Below are positions 8,473-16,706 of a stretch of DNA of 64,000 nt, in pieces. A program made the position numbers and the translations under genes. The notes under the pieces were generated by a model. It ran no database searches. It was given only the letters and a program-made list of their open reading frames with translations, and was not told where the DNA came from. The stretch is from Minwuia thermotolerans (GTDB lineage Bacteria > Pseudomonadota > Alphaproteobacteria > Minwuiales > Minwuiaceae), in NCBI RefSeq assembly GCF_002924445.1, contig NZ_PIGG01000014.1, positions 110,680-174,679 of the forward strand, read 5' to 3'. Positions within the stretch are counted from its first letter, which is position 1, and every line of letters starts with the position of its first letter.

Positions 8473-11316
8473 GTGCCCGACAACGCGACCGACAGACGTA
8501 TCGCCAAGACCACCTGCTACATGTGCGCCTGCCGGTGCGGCATCGACGTGCATCTGGAGGGCGGACGCATCCGCTATATCGCCGGCAACCGCGATCATCC
8601 GGTGAACAAGGGCGTGCTCTGCGCCAAGGGCTCCGCGGGCATCATGCATCACTATTCGCCGGCGAGGCTGCGCAAGCCGCTGAAGCGGGCCGGCCCGCGC
8701 GGCGAAGGCCGCTTCGAGGAGATCGAGTGGGAGGACGCGCTGGACCAGGCCACGGCCTGGCTGGCCCGCGCCCGCGCCACCGATCCGCGCAAGCTCGCCT
8801 TCTTCACCGGCCGCGACCAGAGCCAGTCGCTGACCAGCTACTGGGCGCAGATGTTCGGCACGCCCAACTACGCCGCTCATGGCGGCTTCTGCTCGGTCAA
8901 CATGGCGGCGGCCGGTATCTACACGATGGGCGGGTCGTTCTGGGAATTCGGTCAGCCGGACTGGGAGCGCACGAAACTGTTCCTGCTCTTCGGCGTCGCC
9001 GAGGACCATGACAGCAACCCGATCAAGATGGGCCTGGCGAAGCTGAAGGAACGCGGCGCGCGCATCGTCTCGGTCAACCCGATCCGCACCGGCTATTCGG
9101 CCATCGCCGACCAGTGGCTCGGCATCCGTCCCGGTTCGGACGGCCTGCTCGTGCTGTCGCTGATCCACGAGGTTCTGAAGGCGGGCCGCGTCGATCTGGA
9201 CTATCTGATCCGCTATACCAACGCCGCCTGGCTGGTGATCGACGCACCGGGCGAAGCCGACGACGGCCTGTTCCTGCGCGATGCGGGCGGCGCGGAGATG
9301 GTGCTGGACCGGCGATCGGGCGAGGCGGTTTCCAAGGGGGCGACACGGGGCCCGGCGCTGCGCGGGCGTGTCGATCTGGGTGGCGGCCGCAGCGCCCGGC
9401 CGGTCTTCGAGCGCATCGCCGAAACCTATCTGGACAACGACTACGCGCCCGATGCGGTGGCCGGACGCACCGGCATCGACGCCGGCACGATACGTGCGCT
9501 GGCCGACGAGATCGGCCGCGTCGCCTTCGACGAGGAAATCTCGATCGAGCAGCCCTGGACCGACATGAACGGCGAGCGCCACGAACGCTTCGTCGGCCGG
9601 CCCGTCAGCTTTCACGCCATGCGCGGCATCTCGGCCCATTCCAACGGCTTCCAGACCTGCAGGGCGCTGCACCTGCTGCAGATCCTGCTCGGCGCCATCG
9701 AATGTCCGGGCGGGTTCCGCTTCAAGCCGCCCTACCCCAAGCCAATGGAGGCGCACCCGAAACCGACGGGCGCCAGCGTCGTCGGCGCGATCACGCCGCA
9801 TCAGCCGCTGGCCGGGCCGCATCTGGGTTTTCCGCGCGGGCCCGATGACCTGTTGCTGGACGAAGCGGGTGGCGCGCTGCGTATCGACAAGGCCTTTTCC
9901 TGGGACGCGCCGCTGGCCGCCCACGGCATGATGCAAATGGTGATCGCCAACGCGTTCGAGGGCGATCCCTACCCCATCGATGTCCTGTTCCTCTACATGG
10001 CCAACATGGCCTGGAATTCCTCGATGAACACGGCCGGAACCATGGAGATGCTGACCGCCGTGGACGAGGTGACCGGCGAGTACCGCATTCCGAAGATCAT
10101 TGTCTCCGACGCCTACCAGTCGGAAATGACGGCCTATGCCGATTTGATCCTGCCCGACACGACCTACCTGGAGCGCCACGACTGCATTTCCCTGCTCGAC
10201 CGCCCGATCGGCGAGCCGGAGCTGGTCGCCGACGCGATCCGCTGGCCGGTGCTCGAACCCGACCGGGAGGTGCGCGGCTTCCAGTCGGTGCTGATCGATC
10301 TGGCGTCGCGCCTTGGCCTGCCCGGCTTCATCGCCGAGACCGGCGCGCCGGCCTATGCCGATTATGCCGACTACATGGTGAATCACCAGCGCCGGCCCGG
10401 GGTCGGCCCCCTCGCCGGCTGGCGCGGCGCAGAGGGCGAAGATCAGGGCCGCGGCGAACCCAATCCCGATCAGATCGACCGCTATATCGCCAACGGCGGC
10501 TTCTGGAGCACGGAGATCCCCGAGGAGGCCCGCTTCTTCAAGTTCGCCAATCGGGCGTACCAGGACTTCGCCGTCGAAATGGGTTTCTACGACGCGCCGC
10601 AGCCGGTGACCTTCCAGCTCTGGCTGGAGCCGCTGCAGAAATTCCGCCTCGCCGCCGAGGGTCATGGCGAACGGCAGCCGCCGGGACATCTGAGACAGCG
10701 GATCGTGGAGGCCTTCGCCCCGTTGCCGATCTGGTATCCGCCGCACGAGGGCGAGATGATCGACGGCGAGGCGTTTCCCCTGCACGCGCTGACCCAGCGG
10801 CCCATGGCCATGTACCACAGCTGGGGTTCCCAGAACGCCTGGCTCAGACAGATACACACCGCCAACGCGCTCTACGTCCCCGACGCCATCTGCAGGGAGA
10901 TGGAACTGGAAGACGGCGATCTGGTCGACGTCGTCTCCCACCACGGCCGCATCCGCGTCGCCGTGCAGCGCATGGCGGCGGTCAACGGATCGACGGTCTG
11001 GACCTGGAACGCCATCGGCAAGCGGCCCGGCGCCTGGCGGCTGGACCCGGACGCGCCGGAGGCCGAGCGGGGTTTCCTGCTCAACCACCTGATCCACGAA
11101 CTGCTGCCCCGTGGCGGCAGCGGCCACCGGATCGGCAATTGCGACCCGATCACCGGCCAGGCCGCATGGTTCGATCTGCGGGTCCGGCTGGAGAAGGTGG
11201 CCGACCACGATCTCGCCCGCACCCTGCCCCGCTTCCCGGCGCAGCAGCCCGCACCCGGCGCGGAGCCCGCACCGGCGATGCAGGCCTGGCACCCGTCCCG
11301 CCCGGTGAAACGATGA
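8473..11316 (+). CDS. soeA: Sulfite dehydrogenase (quinone) molybdopterin subunit SoeA
   Basis: This is a 947-residue molybdopterin oxidoreductase of the DMSO reductase family. Cys15, 18, 22 and 50 match the N-terminal [4Fe-4S] site. Cys140 in GGFCSVN is a candidate molybdenum ligand (inference). The opening TTCYMCACRCG, the GRDQSQS stretch and AHGGFCSVNMAA match the SoeA type I know from Rhodobacterales. There is no Tat signal, consistent with SoeA acting on sulfite at the cytoplasmic face. Start is GTG 8473 after GGGGAGG. It overlaps soeB by four bases. A long minus-strand frame through it is a codon-bias shadow. Other sulfur-oxyanion substrates are possible. Confidence 0.85.
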   Translation: MPDNATDRRIAKTTCYMCACRCGIDVHLEGGRIRYIAGNRDHPVNKGVLCAKGSAGIMHHYSPARLRKPLKRAGPRGEGRFEEIEWEDALDQATAWLARARATDPRKLAFFTGRDQSQSLTSYWAQMFGTPNYAAHGGFCSVNMAAAGIYTMGGSFWEFGQPDWERTKLFLLFGVAEDHDSNPIKMGLAKLKERGARIVSVNPIRTGYSAIADQWLGIRPGSDGLLVLSLIHEVLKAGRVDLDYLIRYTNAAWLVIDAPGEADDGLFLRDAGGAEMVLDRRSGEAVSKGATRGPALRGRVDLGGGRSARPVFERIAETYLDNDYAPDAVAGRTGIDAGTIRALADEIGRVAFDEEISIEQPWTDMNGERHERFVGRPVSFHAMRGISAHSNGFQTCRALHLLQILLGAIECPGGFRFKPPYPKPMEAHPKPTGASVVGAITPHQPLAGPHLGFPRGPDDLLLDEAGGALRIDKAFSWDAPLAAHGMMQMVIANAFEGDPYPIDVLFLYMANMAWNSSMNTAGTMEMLTAVDEVTGEYRIPKIIVSDAYQSEMTAYADLILPDTTYLERHDCISLLDRPIGEPELVADAIRWPVLEPDREVRGFQSVLIDLASRLGLPGFIAETGAPAYADYADYMVNHQRRPGVGPLAGWRGAEGEDQGRGEPNPDQIDRYIANGGFWSTEIPEEARFFKFANRAYQDFAVEMGFYDAPQPVTFQLWLEPLQKFRLAAEGHGERQPPGHLRQRIVEAFAPLPIWYPPHEGEMIDGEAFPLHALTQRPMAMYHSWGSQNAWLRQIHTANALYVPDAICREMELEDGDLVDVVSHHGRIRVAVQRMAAVNGSTVWTWNAIGKRPGAWRLDPDAPEAERGFLLNHLIHELLPRGGSGHRIGNCDPITGQAAWFDLRVRLEKVADHDLARTLPRFPAQQPAPGAEPAPAMQAWHPSRPVKR

Positions 11317-12047
11317 CAGGGCTACCCGAAGGAACAGGGAAGAAGCTCGGCCTGGTGATCGATCTGGACACCTGCGTCGGCTGTCACGCCTGCGCCGTGA
11401 ACTGCAAGGAATGGAACACCGGCGGCGACCTGGTCCCGCTCGCCGACGCCGATCCCTATGGCACGGCTGTCTCGGGCGCCTGGCTCAACCGCATCCACAG
11501 TTTCGAATGTCGCCAGGGCGAGGACACGCGGCTGGTGCACTTCCCGAAGTCCTGCCTGCACTGCGACGACGCACCCTGCGTCACCGTCTGTCCGACCGGC
11601 GCATCGCTGAAGCGCGCCGAGGACGGCATCGTGCTGGTCGACGAGGACCGCTGCATGGGCTGCGGCCTCTGCGCCTGGGCCTGCCCCTATGGCGCGCGCG
11701 AAATGGATCCGGCGGCCGGGGTGATGAAGAAGTGCACGCTCTGCGTCGACCGCATCTATTCGGAAGACCTGCCGGAGGAAGACCGTATCCCCGCCTGCGT
11801 CCGCACCTGTCCGGCGAACGCGCGCCATTTCGGCGATCTCGCCGACCCGGATTCGGATGTCAGCCGGCTGGTCGCCGAGCGTGGCGGCATCGACCTCATG
11901 GCCGAAATGGGCACGAAGCCCGTCAACAAGTACCTGCCGCCGCGCCGGCGCGAGACGCCACCGCCGGTTCGGGCCCCCGCTGAGACCGGCGAAGGGCTGA
12001 CCGGATTCTGGAAATGGCTCGACGGCGCGCTGGAGAAGCTGGGATGA
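11313..12047 (+). CDS. soeB: Sulfite dehydrogenase iron-sulfur subunit SoeB
   Basis: The protein has 244 residues of DmsB/NrfC type and ferries electrons between the molybdenum subunit and the membrane anchor. Cysteine clusters appear in order: CVGCHACAVNC, CLHCDDAPCVTVC, CMGCGLCAWAC, then CTLC and CVRTC, enough for four [4Fe-4S] centres. ATG 11313 overlaps the soeA stop (ATGA). The frame continues upstream inside soeA, but that extension is not family-like. The C-terminal 40 residues are Pro-rich and then helical. Confidence 0.87.
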   Translation: MTGLPEGTGKKLGLVIDLDTCVGCHACAVNCKEWNTGGDLVPLADADPYGTAVSGAWLNRIHSFECRQGEDTRLVHFPKSCLHCDDAPCVTVCPTGASLKRAEDGIVLVDEDRCMGCGLCAWACPYGAREMDPAAGVMKKCTLCVDRIYSEDLPEEDRIPACVRTCPANARHFGDLADPDSDVSRLVAERGGIDLMAEMGTKPVNKYLPPRRRETPPPVRAPAETGEGLTGFWKWLDGALEKLG

Positions 12048-12104
12048 CATCCATGTATTACCGGGGCAAAACCTGCCGCCTGAGACTGTATCGGACTGCG
12101 TGAC

Positions 12105-13034
12105 ATGTACCCTGCCTTCTCCATCATCGTCTTCACCGTGCTGTCAGGCGCCGGCTTCGGCGCCATGGCGGCCGCGACGCTGCTGGTGAGTTACCTGGGC
12201 GTACTGGGCTTCGACATCACGATGATCCTGGGTTTCGTGCTGGCCGGCATCGGGCTGGGCGGCTCGGTGCTGCACCTGCAGTCGCCCTGGCGCGCGCGCT
12301 ACTCGCTCAGCCAGTGGCGGACGAGCTGGCTGAGCCGGGAAGGCGTCTTCGCCCTCGCCACCATGGTGCTGGCCTTCATCGTGATCGTCGGCCATCTGCT
12401 GCAGCCGATCCAGGCTCATGAAGGCTTCGGCGCATGGCGTATTTCGGGCATCATCGCCGCCCTGCTCTGCTTCGCCACGGTCCGCGCCACCGGCATGATC
12501 TACCAGTCGCTGAAGGCGGTGCCGGCCTGGTCGAGTCAGCCGACCAGCCTGATGTTCCTGATCTTTGCCGCCACTTCCGGCGGCCTGATCGCGCTCTCCG
12601 CCGCCGGACCGTCGTCGAACATGGCCTATGGCGTGGCCCTCTTCTTCCTGTTCGTGGCCTGGTATTTCAAGGCCGTGATCTGGGCCCGCGTCGACCGTCT
12701 GGAACCCACGGCGACCGTCGGCTCGGCCACGGGCCTCGGCGACCATGACGACGTTCGCCTGTTCGAACGGCCCCATGTCACCGAGAACTGGCTCACCTCG
12801 GAAATGGGCTTCCGCGTCGCGCGCCGCCACGCCATGAAGCTGCGCATCCTTGCCGTCGCGGTGGGCGGCGTCCTGCCGGGCGCGATCATCGGCGGCGTGC
12901 TGGCCGGTCTGCCGCACCCGGCGGTCTGGCTGGCGGCGTTGCTGACGATCGGCGGTCTGATGGTCGAACGCTGGCTGTTCTTCGCCGAAGCGAAGCACGC
13001 CATGACCCTCTATTACGGCGAACAGTCCGTCTGA
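12105..13034 (+). CDS. soeC: Sulfite dehydrogenase membrane anchor SoeC (DmsC type)
   Basis: The protein has 309 residues and eight or so hydrophobic segments, beginning MYPAFSIIVFTVLSGAGFG. It resembles the DmsC type of quinone-reactive membrane anchor. In SoeABC it takes electrons from SoeB and passes them to the quinone pool. It follows soeB by 57 bases on the same strand. No clear ribosome binding site precedes ATG 12105, so coupling or a different start is possible, although the hydrophobic profile begins at this Met. Confidence 0.8.
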   Translation: MYPAFSIIVFTVLSGAGFGAMAAATLLVSYLGVLGFDITMILGFVLAGIGLGGSVLHLQSPWRARYSLSQWRTSWLSREGVFALATMVLAFIVIVGHLLQPIQAHEGFGAWRISGIIAALLCFATVRATGMIYQSLKAVPAWSSQPTSLMFLIFAATSGGLIALSAAGPSSNMAYGVALFFLFVAWYFKAVIWARVDRLEPTATVGSATGLGDHDDVRLFERPHVTENWLTSEMGFRVARRHAMKLRILAVAVGGVLPGAIIGGVLAGLPHPAVWLAALLTIGGLMVERWLFFAEAKHAMTLYYGEQSV

Positions 13035-13059
13035 ACCCGGTTGACGCTGCGGAATCGGG

Positions 13060-13089
13060 TTGCGCCGGCGGGCGCCACGCGCTTAGCAT
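13060..13089 (+). promoter_or_regulatory. Candidate sigma70-like promoter of the heterocycle operon
   Basis: TTGCGC (13060-13065) and TAGCAT (13084-13089) are separated by 18 bases. This puts the start of transcription near 13096, inside the inverted repeat that follows. Both hexamers are imperfect, so support comes mainly from placement in the only gap before the eight-gene operon. Confidence 0.35.
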
Positions 13090-13090
13090 T

Positions 13091-13104
13091 GTTTGTACAC
13101 AAAC
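13091..13104. promoter_or_regulatory. 14-bp inverted repeat, candidate operator
   Basis: GTTTGT-AC-ACAAAC has perfect 6-base arms around a 2-base centre, lying 18 bases before the first ATG of the operon and over the predicted transcription start. A repressor bound here would block initiation. The MarR protein encoded inside the operon (20156-20590) is the obvious candidate, but GntR-type regulators also bind TTGT-n-ACAA sequences. Confidence 0.5.
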
Positions 13105-13122
13105 GAATTTGGGACCCGCCGG

Positions 13123-13953
13123 ATGCCGGAATTCGTCAGACCCGCCGGACTGGAGGAGGCGCTGGAGCGCCTGTCGGGCGGCGTCTGGACGGTGCTGGCG
13201 GGCGGCACCGACTTCTACCCCGCGCGCGTCGGCCGAGCGGTCTCGGAACCGGTCATGGACGTCACCGCGATCCGCGGCCTGCGCGGCATCGAGGCGACGG
13301 CGGAAGGCTTCCGCATCGGCGCGCTGACCACCTGGACCGACATACTGCGCGCCGATCTGCCCCCGGCCTTCGACGCCCTGAAGCTCGCCGCGCGCGAGGT
13401 CGGCTCGGTGCAGGTCCAGAACGCCGGCACCGTCGCCGGCAATCTCTGCAACGCCTCCCCCGCCGCCGACGGGGTGCCGCCGCTGCTGATCCTCGACGCC
13501 GAGGTGGAACTGGCTTCGGCGGCCGGCCGCCGCCGCATGCCGCTGGCCGGGTTCATTCACGGCAACCGCCGCACCGCGCGCCGCGCCGATGAACTGCTGG
13601 TCGCCGTCCACGTGCCGCAGCAGGCGGCCAACGGCCAATCGACATTTCTCAAGCTCGGCGCGCGCAGGTATCTCGTCATCTCCATCGTCATGGTCGCAGC
13701 GCGGCTGGCGCGCAACGGTGACGGCCTGACCGATGCCGCGATCTCGGTCGGCGCCTGCGCTGAGGTGGCGCAGCGCCTGCCGGCGCTGGAGCGCGACATG
13801 CTGGATGGAACGCTGCCGGGCGACTGGCCGACACCGGCGCATCTCGATGCGCTGAGCCCGATCGACGACATCCGCGCCGACGCCCCCTATCGCCGGATCG
13901 CCGCGGCGGAGGCGGTGCGTCGCGCCGTCATCGGCCTGGGAGGCTCGGTATGA
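13123..13953 (+). CDS. FAD-binding subunit of xanthine dehydrogenase-family hydroxylase
   Basis: The protein has 276 residues of CoxM/FAD_binding_5 type. FAD contacts are seen as AGGTDFYP near residue 26 and NAGTVAGNLCNASPAAD near 97. It passes electrons from the [2Fe-2S] centres of its partner to the final acceptor. I place the start at ATG 13123; the frame is open 10 codons upstream to a TTG that would overlap the operator-like repeat. It is the first gene of the operon and overlaps the next gene by four bases. The [4Fe-4S] insertion of the 4-hydroxybenzoyl-CoA reductase type is absent. Confidence 0.85.
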   Translation: MPEFVRPAGLEEALERLSGGVWTVLAGGTDFYPARVGRAVSEPVMDVTAIRGLRGIEATAEGFRIGALTTWTDILRADLPPAFDALKLAAREVGSVQVQNAGTVAGNLCNASPAADGVPPLLILDAEVELASAAGRRRMPLAGFIHGNRRTARRADELLVAVHVPQQAANGQSTFLKLGARRYLVISIVMVAARLARNGDGLTDAAISVGACAEVAQRLPALERDMLDGTLPGDWPTPAHLDALSPIDDIRADAPYRRIAAAEAVRRAVIGLGGSV

Positions 13954-16706
13954 GCGTCGCCAGCACCGTCGATACCAGCGAGGTCACGCGGTTCCGGGTC
14001 AACGGCCGCGCAGTGGAACTGCCGGACCATCCCGCCACCCGCCTGACCGAGGCCCTGCGCGAACGGCTGGGCCTCACGGGCACCAAGGTCGGCTGCGACG
14101 CCGGCGACTGCGGCGCCTGTACCGTGCTGCTCGATGGCGAGCCCGTGTGCGCCTGCATGACCGCGCTGGGACAGGTGGAAGGCCGCCGGGTGGAAACGGT
14201 GGAGGGCCTTGCCGGCGACGGCGGCATGCACCGGCTGCAGCGCGCCTTTCTCGACCACGGCGCGGCCCAGTGCGGCATCTGCACGCCGGGCATGCTGATG
14301 AGCGCGGCGGCGCTGCTGCGCGCCAACCCATCGCCCACCGAGGCCGAGGCGATGGACGCGCTGGGCGGCGTGCTCTGCCGCTGCACGGGCTACCGCAAGA
14401 TCATCAACGCGGTCCTCGACGCCGCGCCGCCCGCCGTCCGGCACGGCGGCTCCTCCGTCGGCAGCGCCATCCCGCGTCTCGACGGCGCGCCCAAGGTGCT
14501 GGGCCGCGAGCAGTTCGGCGATGACGCCGCCCCAGGCGACGCCCTGCTGATCCGCGTCATCCGGTCACCATACCACCGGGCGCGCTTCCGTTTCGGCGAT
14601 CTGGACGGCTTCCTGCTGGCCAATTCGGGACTGAGGCGGGTCTTCACGGCGGACGACATCCCGGGCGAGAACCGCTTCGGCGTGATCCCGCCCTTCGCCG
14701 ACCAGCCGGTCTTCGCGACGGGCGGTCAGGCGCGCTTCCGGGGCGAAGCCGTCGCCGCCGTGGTCGGCGAGCGCGACGACGTGCAGGCGCTGGACCCGGC
14801 CGATTTCCCCGTCGAGTGGGAAGAACTCGAACCCTTGCTCGATCCGGCATTGGCCCGCGCGACGAACGCCCAGAAGGTCCATCGCGACCGCGCCGGCAAC
14901 ATCCTCGTCCAGGGTTTCGTCGAGCGCGGCGATGTCGACGGCGCGCTCGCTGATGCAGTCCACGTCGTCCGTGACAGCTTCCGCACCGGCTTCGTGGAGC
15001 ATGCCTATATCGAGCCGGAGGCCGGATTCGCCCGGATGGACGGGGAGACCGTCGTGATCCACGCCTGCACCCAGGCGCCGCACATGGACCGGGAGGCGGT
15101 TGCGGCGATCCTCGGCCTGCCCGAGGAACGGGTTGTCATCGTGCCGACCAGGGTCGGCGGCGGCTTCGGTTCGAAGCTGGACATTTCGGTGCAGCCGATC
15201 CTGGCCCTTGCCGCCCTTCGGCTGGGCCGGCCGGCGCGCATCGCCTACACCCGGCCCGAATCCATGGCCTCCACCACGAAGCGCCATCCGGCCGAGATGG
15301 AGGTAGCGATCGGCGCCGACGCGGATGGCCGGATCACCGGGCTCGTCTTCGACGGCGTCTTCGATACCGGCGCCTACGCTTCATGGGGACCGACGGTCGC
15401 CAACCGCGTTCCCGTTCACGCCTCGGGCCCCTATCTCACGCCCAACTACCGCGCGCGGACAGTGGCGGTGCATACCAACAACCCCGTGGGCGGCGCCTTC
15501 CGCGGCTTCGGCGTGCCGCAGGCCGCGATCGCGCAGGAATGCCTCTACGACCGTCTGGCCGACGCCTGCGGGATCGACCGGCTGGAGTTCCGCATACGGA
15601 ATGCGCTCGCGAGCGGCGACCCGACGGTGACCGGCCAGCGCTTCGAGGCCGGCGTCGGCATCCGCGCCTGCCTGGAGGCGCTGCGCGACGACTGGGCGCG
15701 GGCGAAGCGGGAGGCGGCGGCTTTCAACACAGAACATGCGGCGACGCCCTTCCGGCGCGGGGTCGGTCTCGGCGCCTGCTGGTACGGCTGCGGCAACACC
15801 GCCCTGCCCAACCCCTCGACCATCAAGGCCGGCGTCACCCGCGACGGCGCCGTGGTGCTGCATCAGGGCGCAGTGGATATCGGCCAGGGCGCGACGACGG
15901 TGATCGCGCAGATCTTCGCCGACGCCCTGGGCCTGCCTGTCGAAAACGTGCTGATCGTCGTGGGCGACACCTCGGTGACGCCGGACGCCGGCAAGACCTC
16001 GGCCTCGCGCCAGACCTTCGTTTCCGGCCGAGCCGCCATGGCCGCGGGCGCGGCCCTGCGTCAGGCGATCCTGCGCCACGCCAATGTCTCCGAGGCGGCG
16101 GCGCTGCGCGTCGAGGACGGGCACATCGTCCTGCGCGAGAAGGAGGTCGATCACGATCTCGACCTCGCGGCCCTGCCCGCCGACGCGGCCGGGTTCGTCA
16201 TGCTGGTCGAGGAAAGCTACGACCCGCCGACCACGCCGCTGGACGAGAACGGCCAGGGCAGCCCCTACGCGGTCTACGGCTATGGGGCGCAGCTCGTGGA
16301 ACTGACGGTCGACACAGCTCTCGGCACGGTGAAGGCCGACCGGATCACCGCCGCACACGATGTCGGCCGGGCGATCAATCCGGTGCTGGTGGAAGGGCAG
16401 ATCGAGGGCGGCATCGCCCAGGGTCTCGGCATGGCGCTGATGGAGGAATACGTGCCGGGCGTCACAGAGAACCTGCACGACTATCTGATCCCCACCATCG
16501 GCGACATGCCGCCGGTGAAATCCATCATCGTCGAGGAGCCCGACCCGGAAGGCCCCTACGGCGCCAAGGGGCTGGGCGAGCACGTGCTGATCCCGACCGC
16601 GCCGGCGATCCTGAACGCCATCCGCGACGCCACGGGGGCCGTCATCCGGCGCACGCCGGCGACGCCGTCGCGCGTGCTCGCCGCCATCCGGGAGACCCGC
16701 CGATGA
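13950..16706 (+). CDS. Fused [2Fe-2S] / molybdopterin hydroxylase, xanthine dehydrogenase family
   Basis: The protein has 918 residues. Residues 10-90 form a plant-type [2Fe-2S] domain (Cys49, 54, 57, 69). Residues 95-165 hold the second cluster (CGIC, CRC). From about 180 to the end lie the molybdopterin domains with GGGFGSK, GAFRGFG and GQGATT. The active-site Glu lies at 877 in GAKGLGEHV. These enzymes hydroxylate N-heterocycles or aldehydes with oxygen from water. Fusion of small and large subunits with a separate FAD protein is a less common arrangement. The downstream 6-hydroxynicotinate reductase homologue suggests a pyridine carboxylate or similar substrate. ATGA overlaps occur at both ends. 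Confidence 0.85.
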   Translation: MSVASTVDTSEVTRFRVNGRAVELPDHPATRLTEALRERLGLTGTKVGCDAGDCGACTVLLDGEPVCACMTALGQVEGRRVETVEGLAGDGGMHRLQRAFLDHGAAQCGICTPGMLMSAAALLRANPSPTEAEAMDALGGVLCRCTGYRKIINAVLDAAPPAVRHGGSSVGSAIPRLDGAPKVLGREQFGDDAAPGDALLIRVIRSPYHRARFRFGDLDGFLLANSGLRRVFTADDIPGENRFGVIPPFADQPVFATGGQARFRGEAVAAVVGERDDVQALDPADFPVEWEELEPLLDPALARATNAQKVHRDRAGNILVQGFVERGDVDGALADAVHVVRDSFRTGFVEHAYIEPEAGFARMDGETVVIHACTQAPHMDREAVAAILGLPEERVVIVPTRVGGGFGSKLDISVQPILALAALRLGRPARIAYTRPESMASTTKRHPAEMEVAIGADADGRITGLVFDGVFDTGAYASWGPTVANRVPVHASGPYLTPNYRARTVAVHTNNPVGGAFRGFGVPQAAIAQECLYDRLADACGIDRLEFRIRNALASGDPTVTGQRFEAGVGIRACLEALRDDWARAKREAAAFNTEHAATPFRRGVGLGACWYGCGNTALPNPSTIKAGVTRDGAVVLHQGAVDIGQGATTVIAQIFADALGLPVENVLIVVGDTSVTPDAGKTSASRQTFVSGRAAMAAGAALRQAILRHANVSEAAALRVEDGHIVLREKEVDHDLDLAALPADAAGFVMLVEESYDPPTTPLDENGQGSPYAVYGYGAQLVELTVDTALGTVKADRITAAHDVGRAINPVLVEGQIEGGIAQGLGMALMEEYVPGVTENLHDYLIPTIGDMPPVKSIIVEEPDPEGPYGAKGLGEHVLIPTAPAILNAIRDATGAVIRRTPATPSRVLAAIRETRR

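Noticed and set aside
8407..11292. 961-codon open frame on the minus strand
   Set aside because: It mirrors soeA exactly. In GC-rich DNA the antisense frame of a real gene often stays open. The translation is rich in His, Arg, Gly and Asp with no domain.
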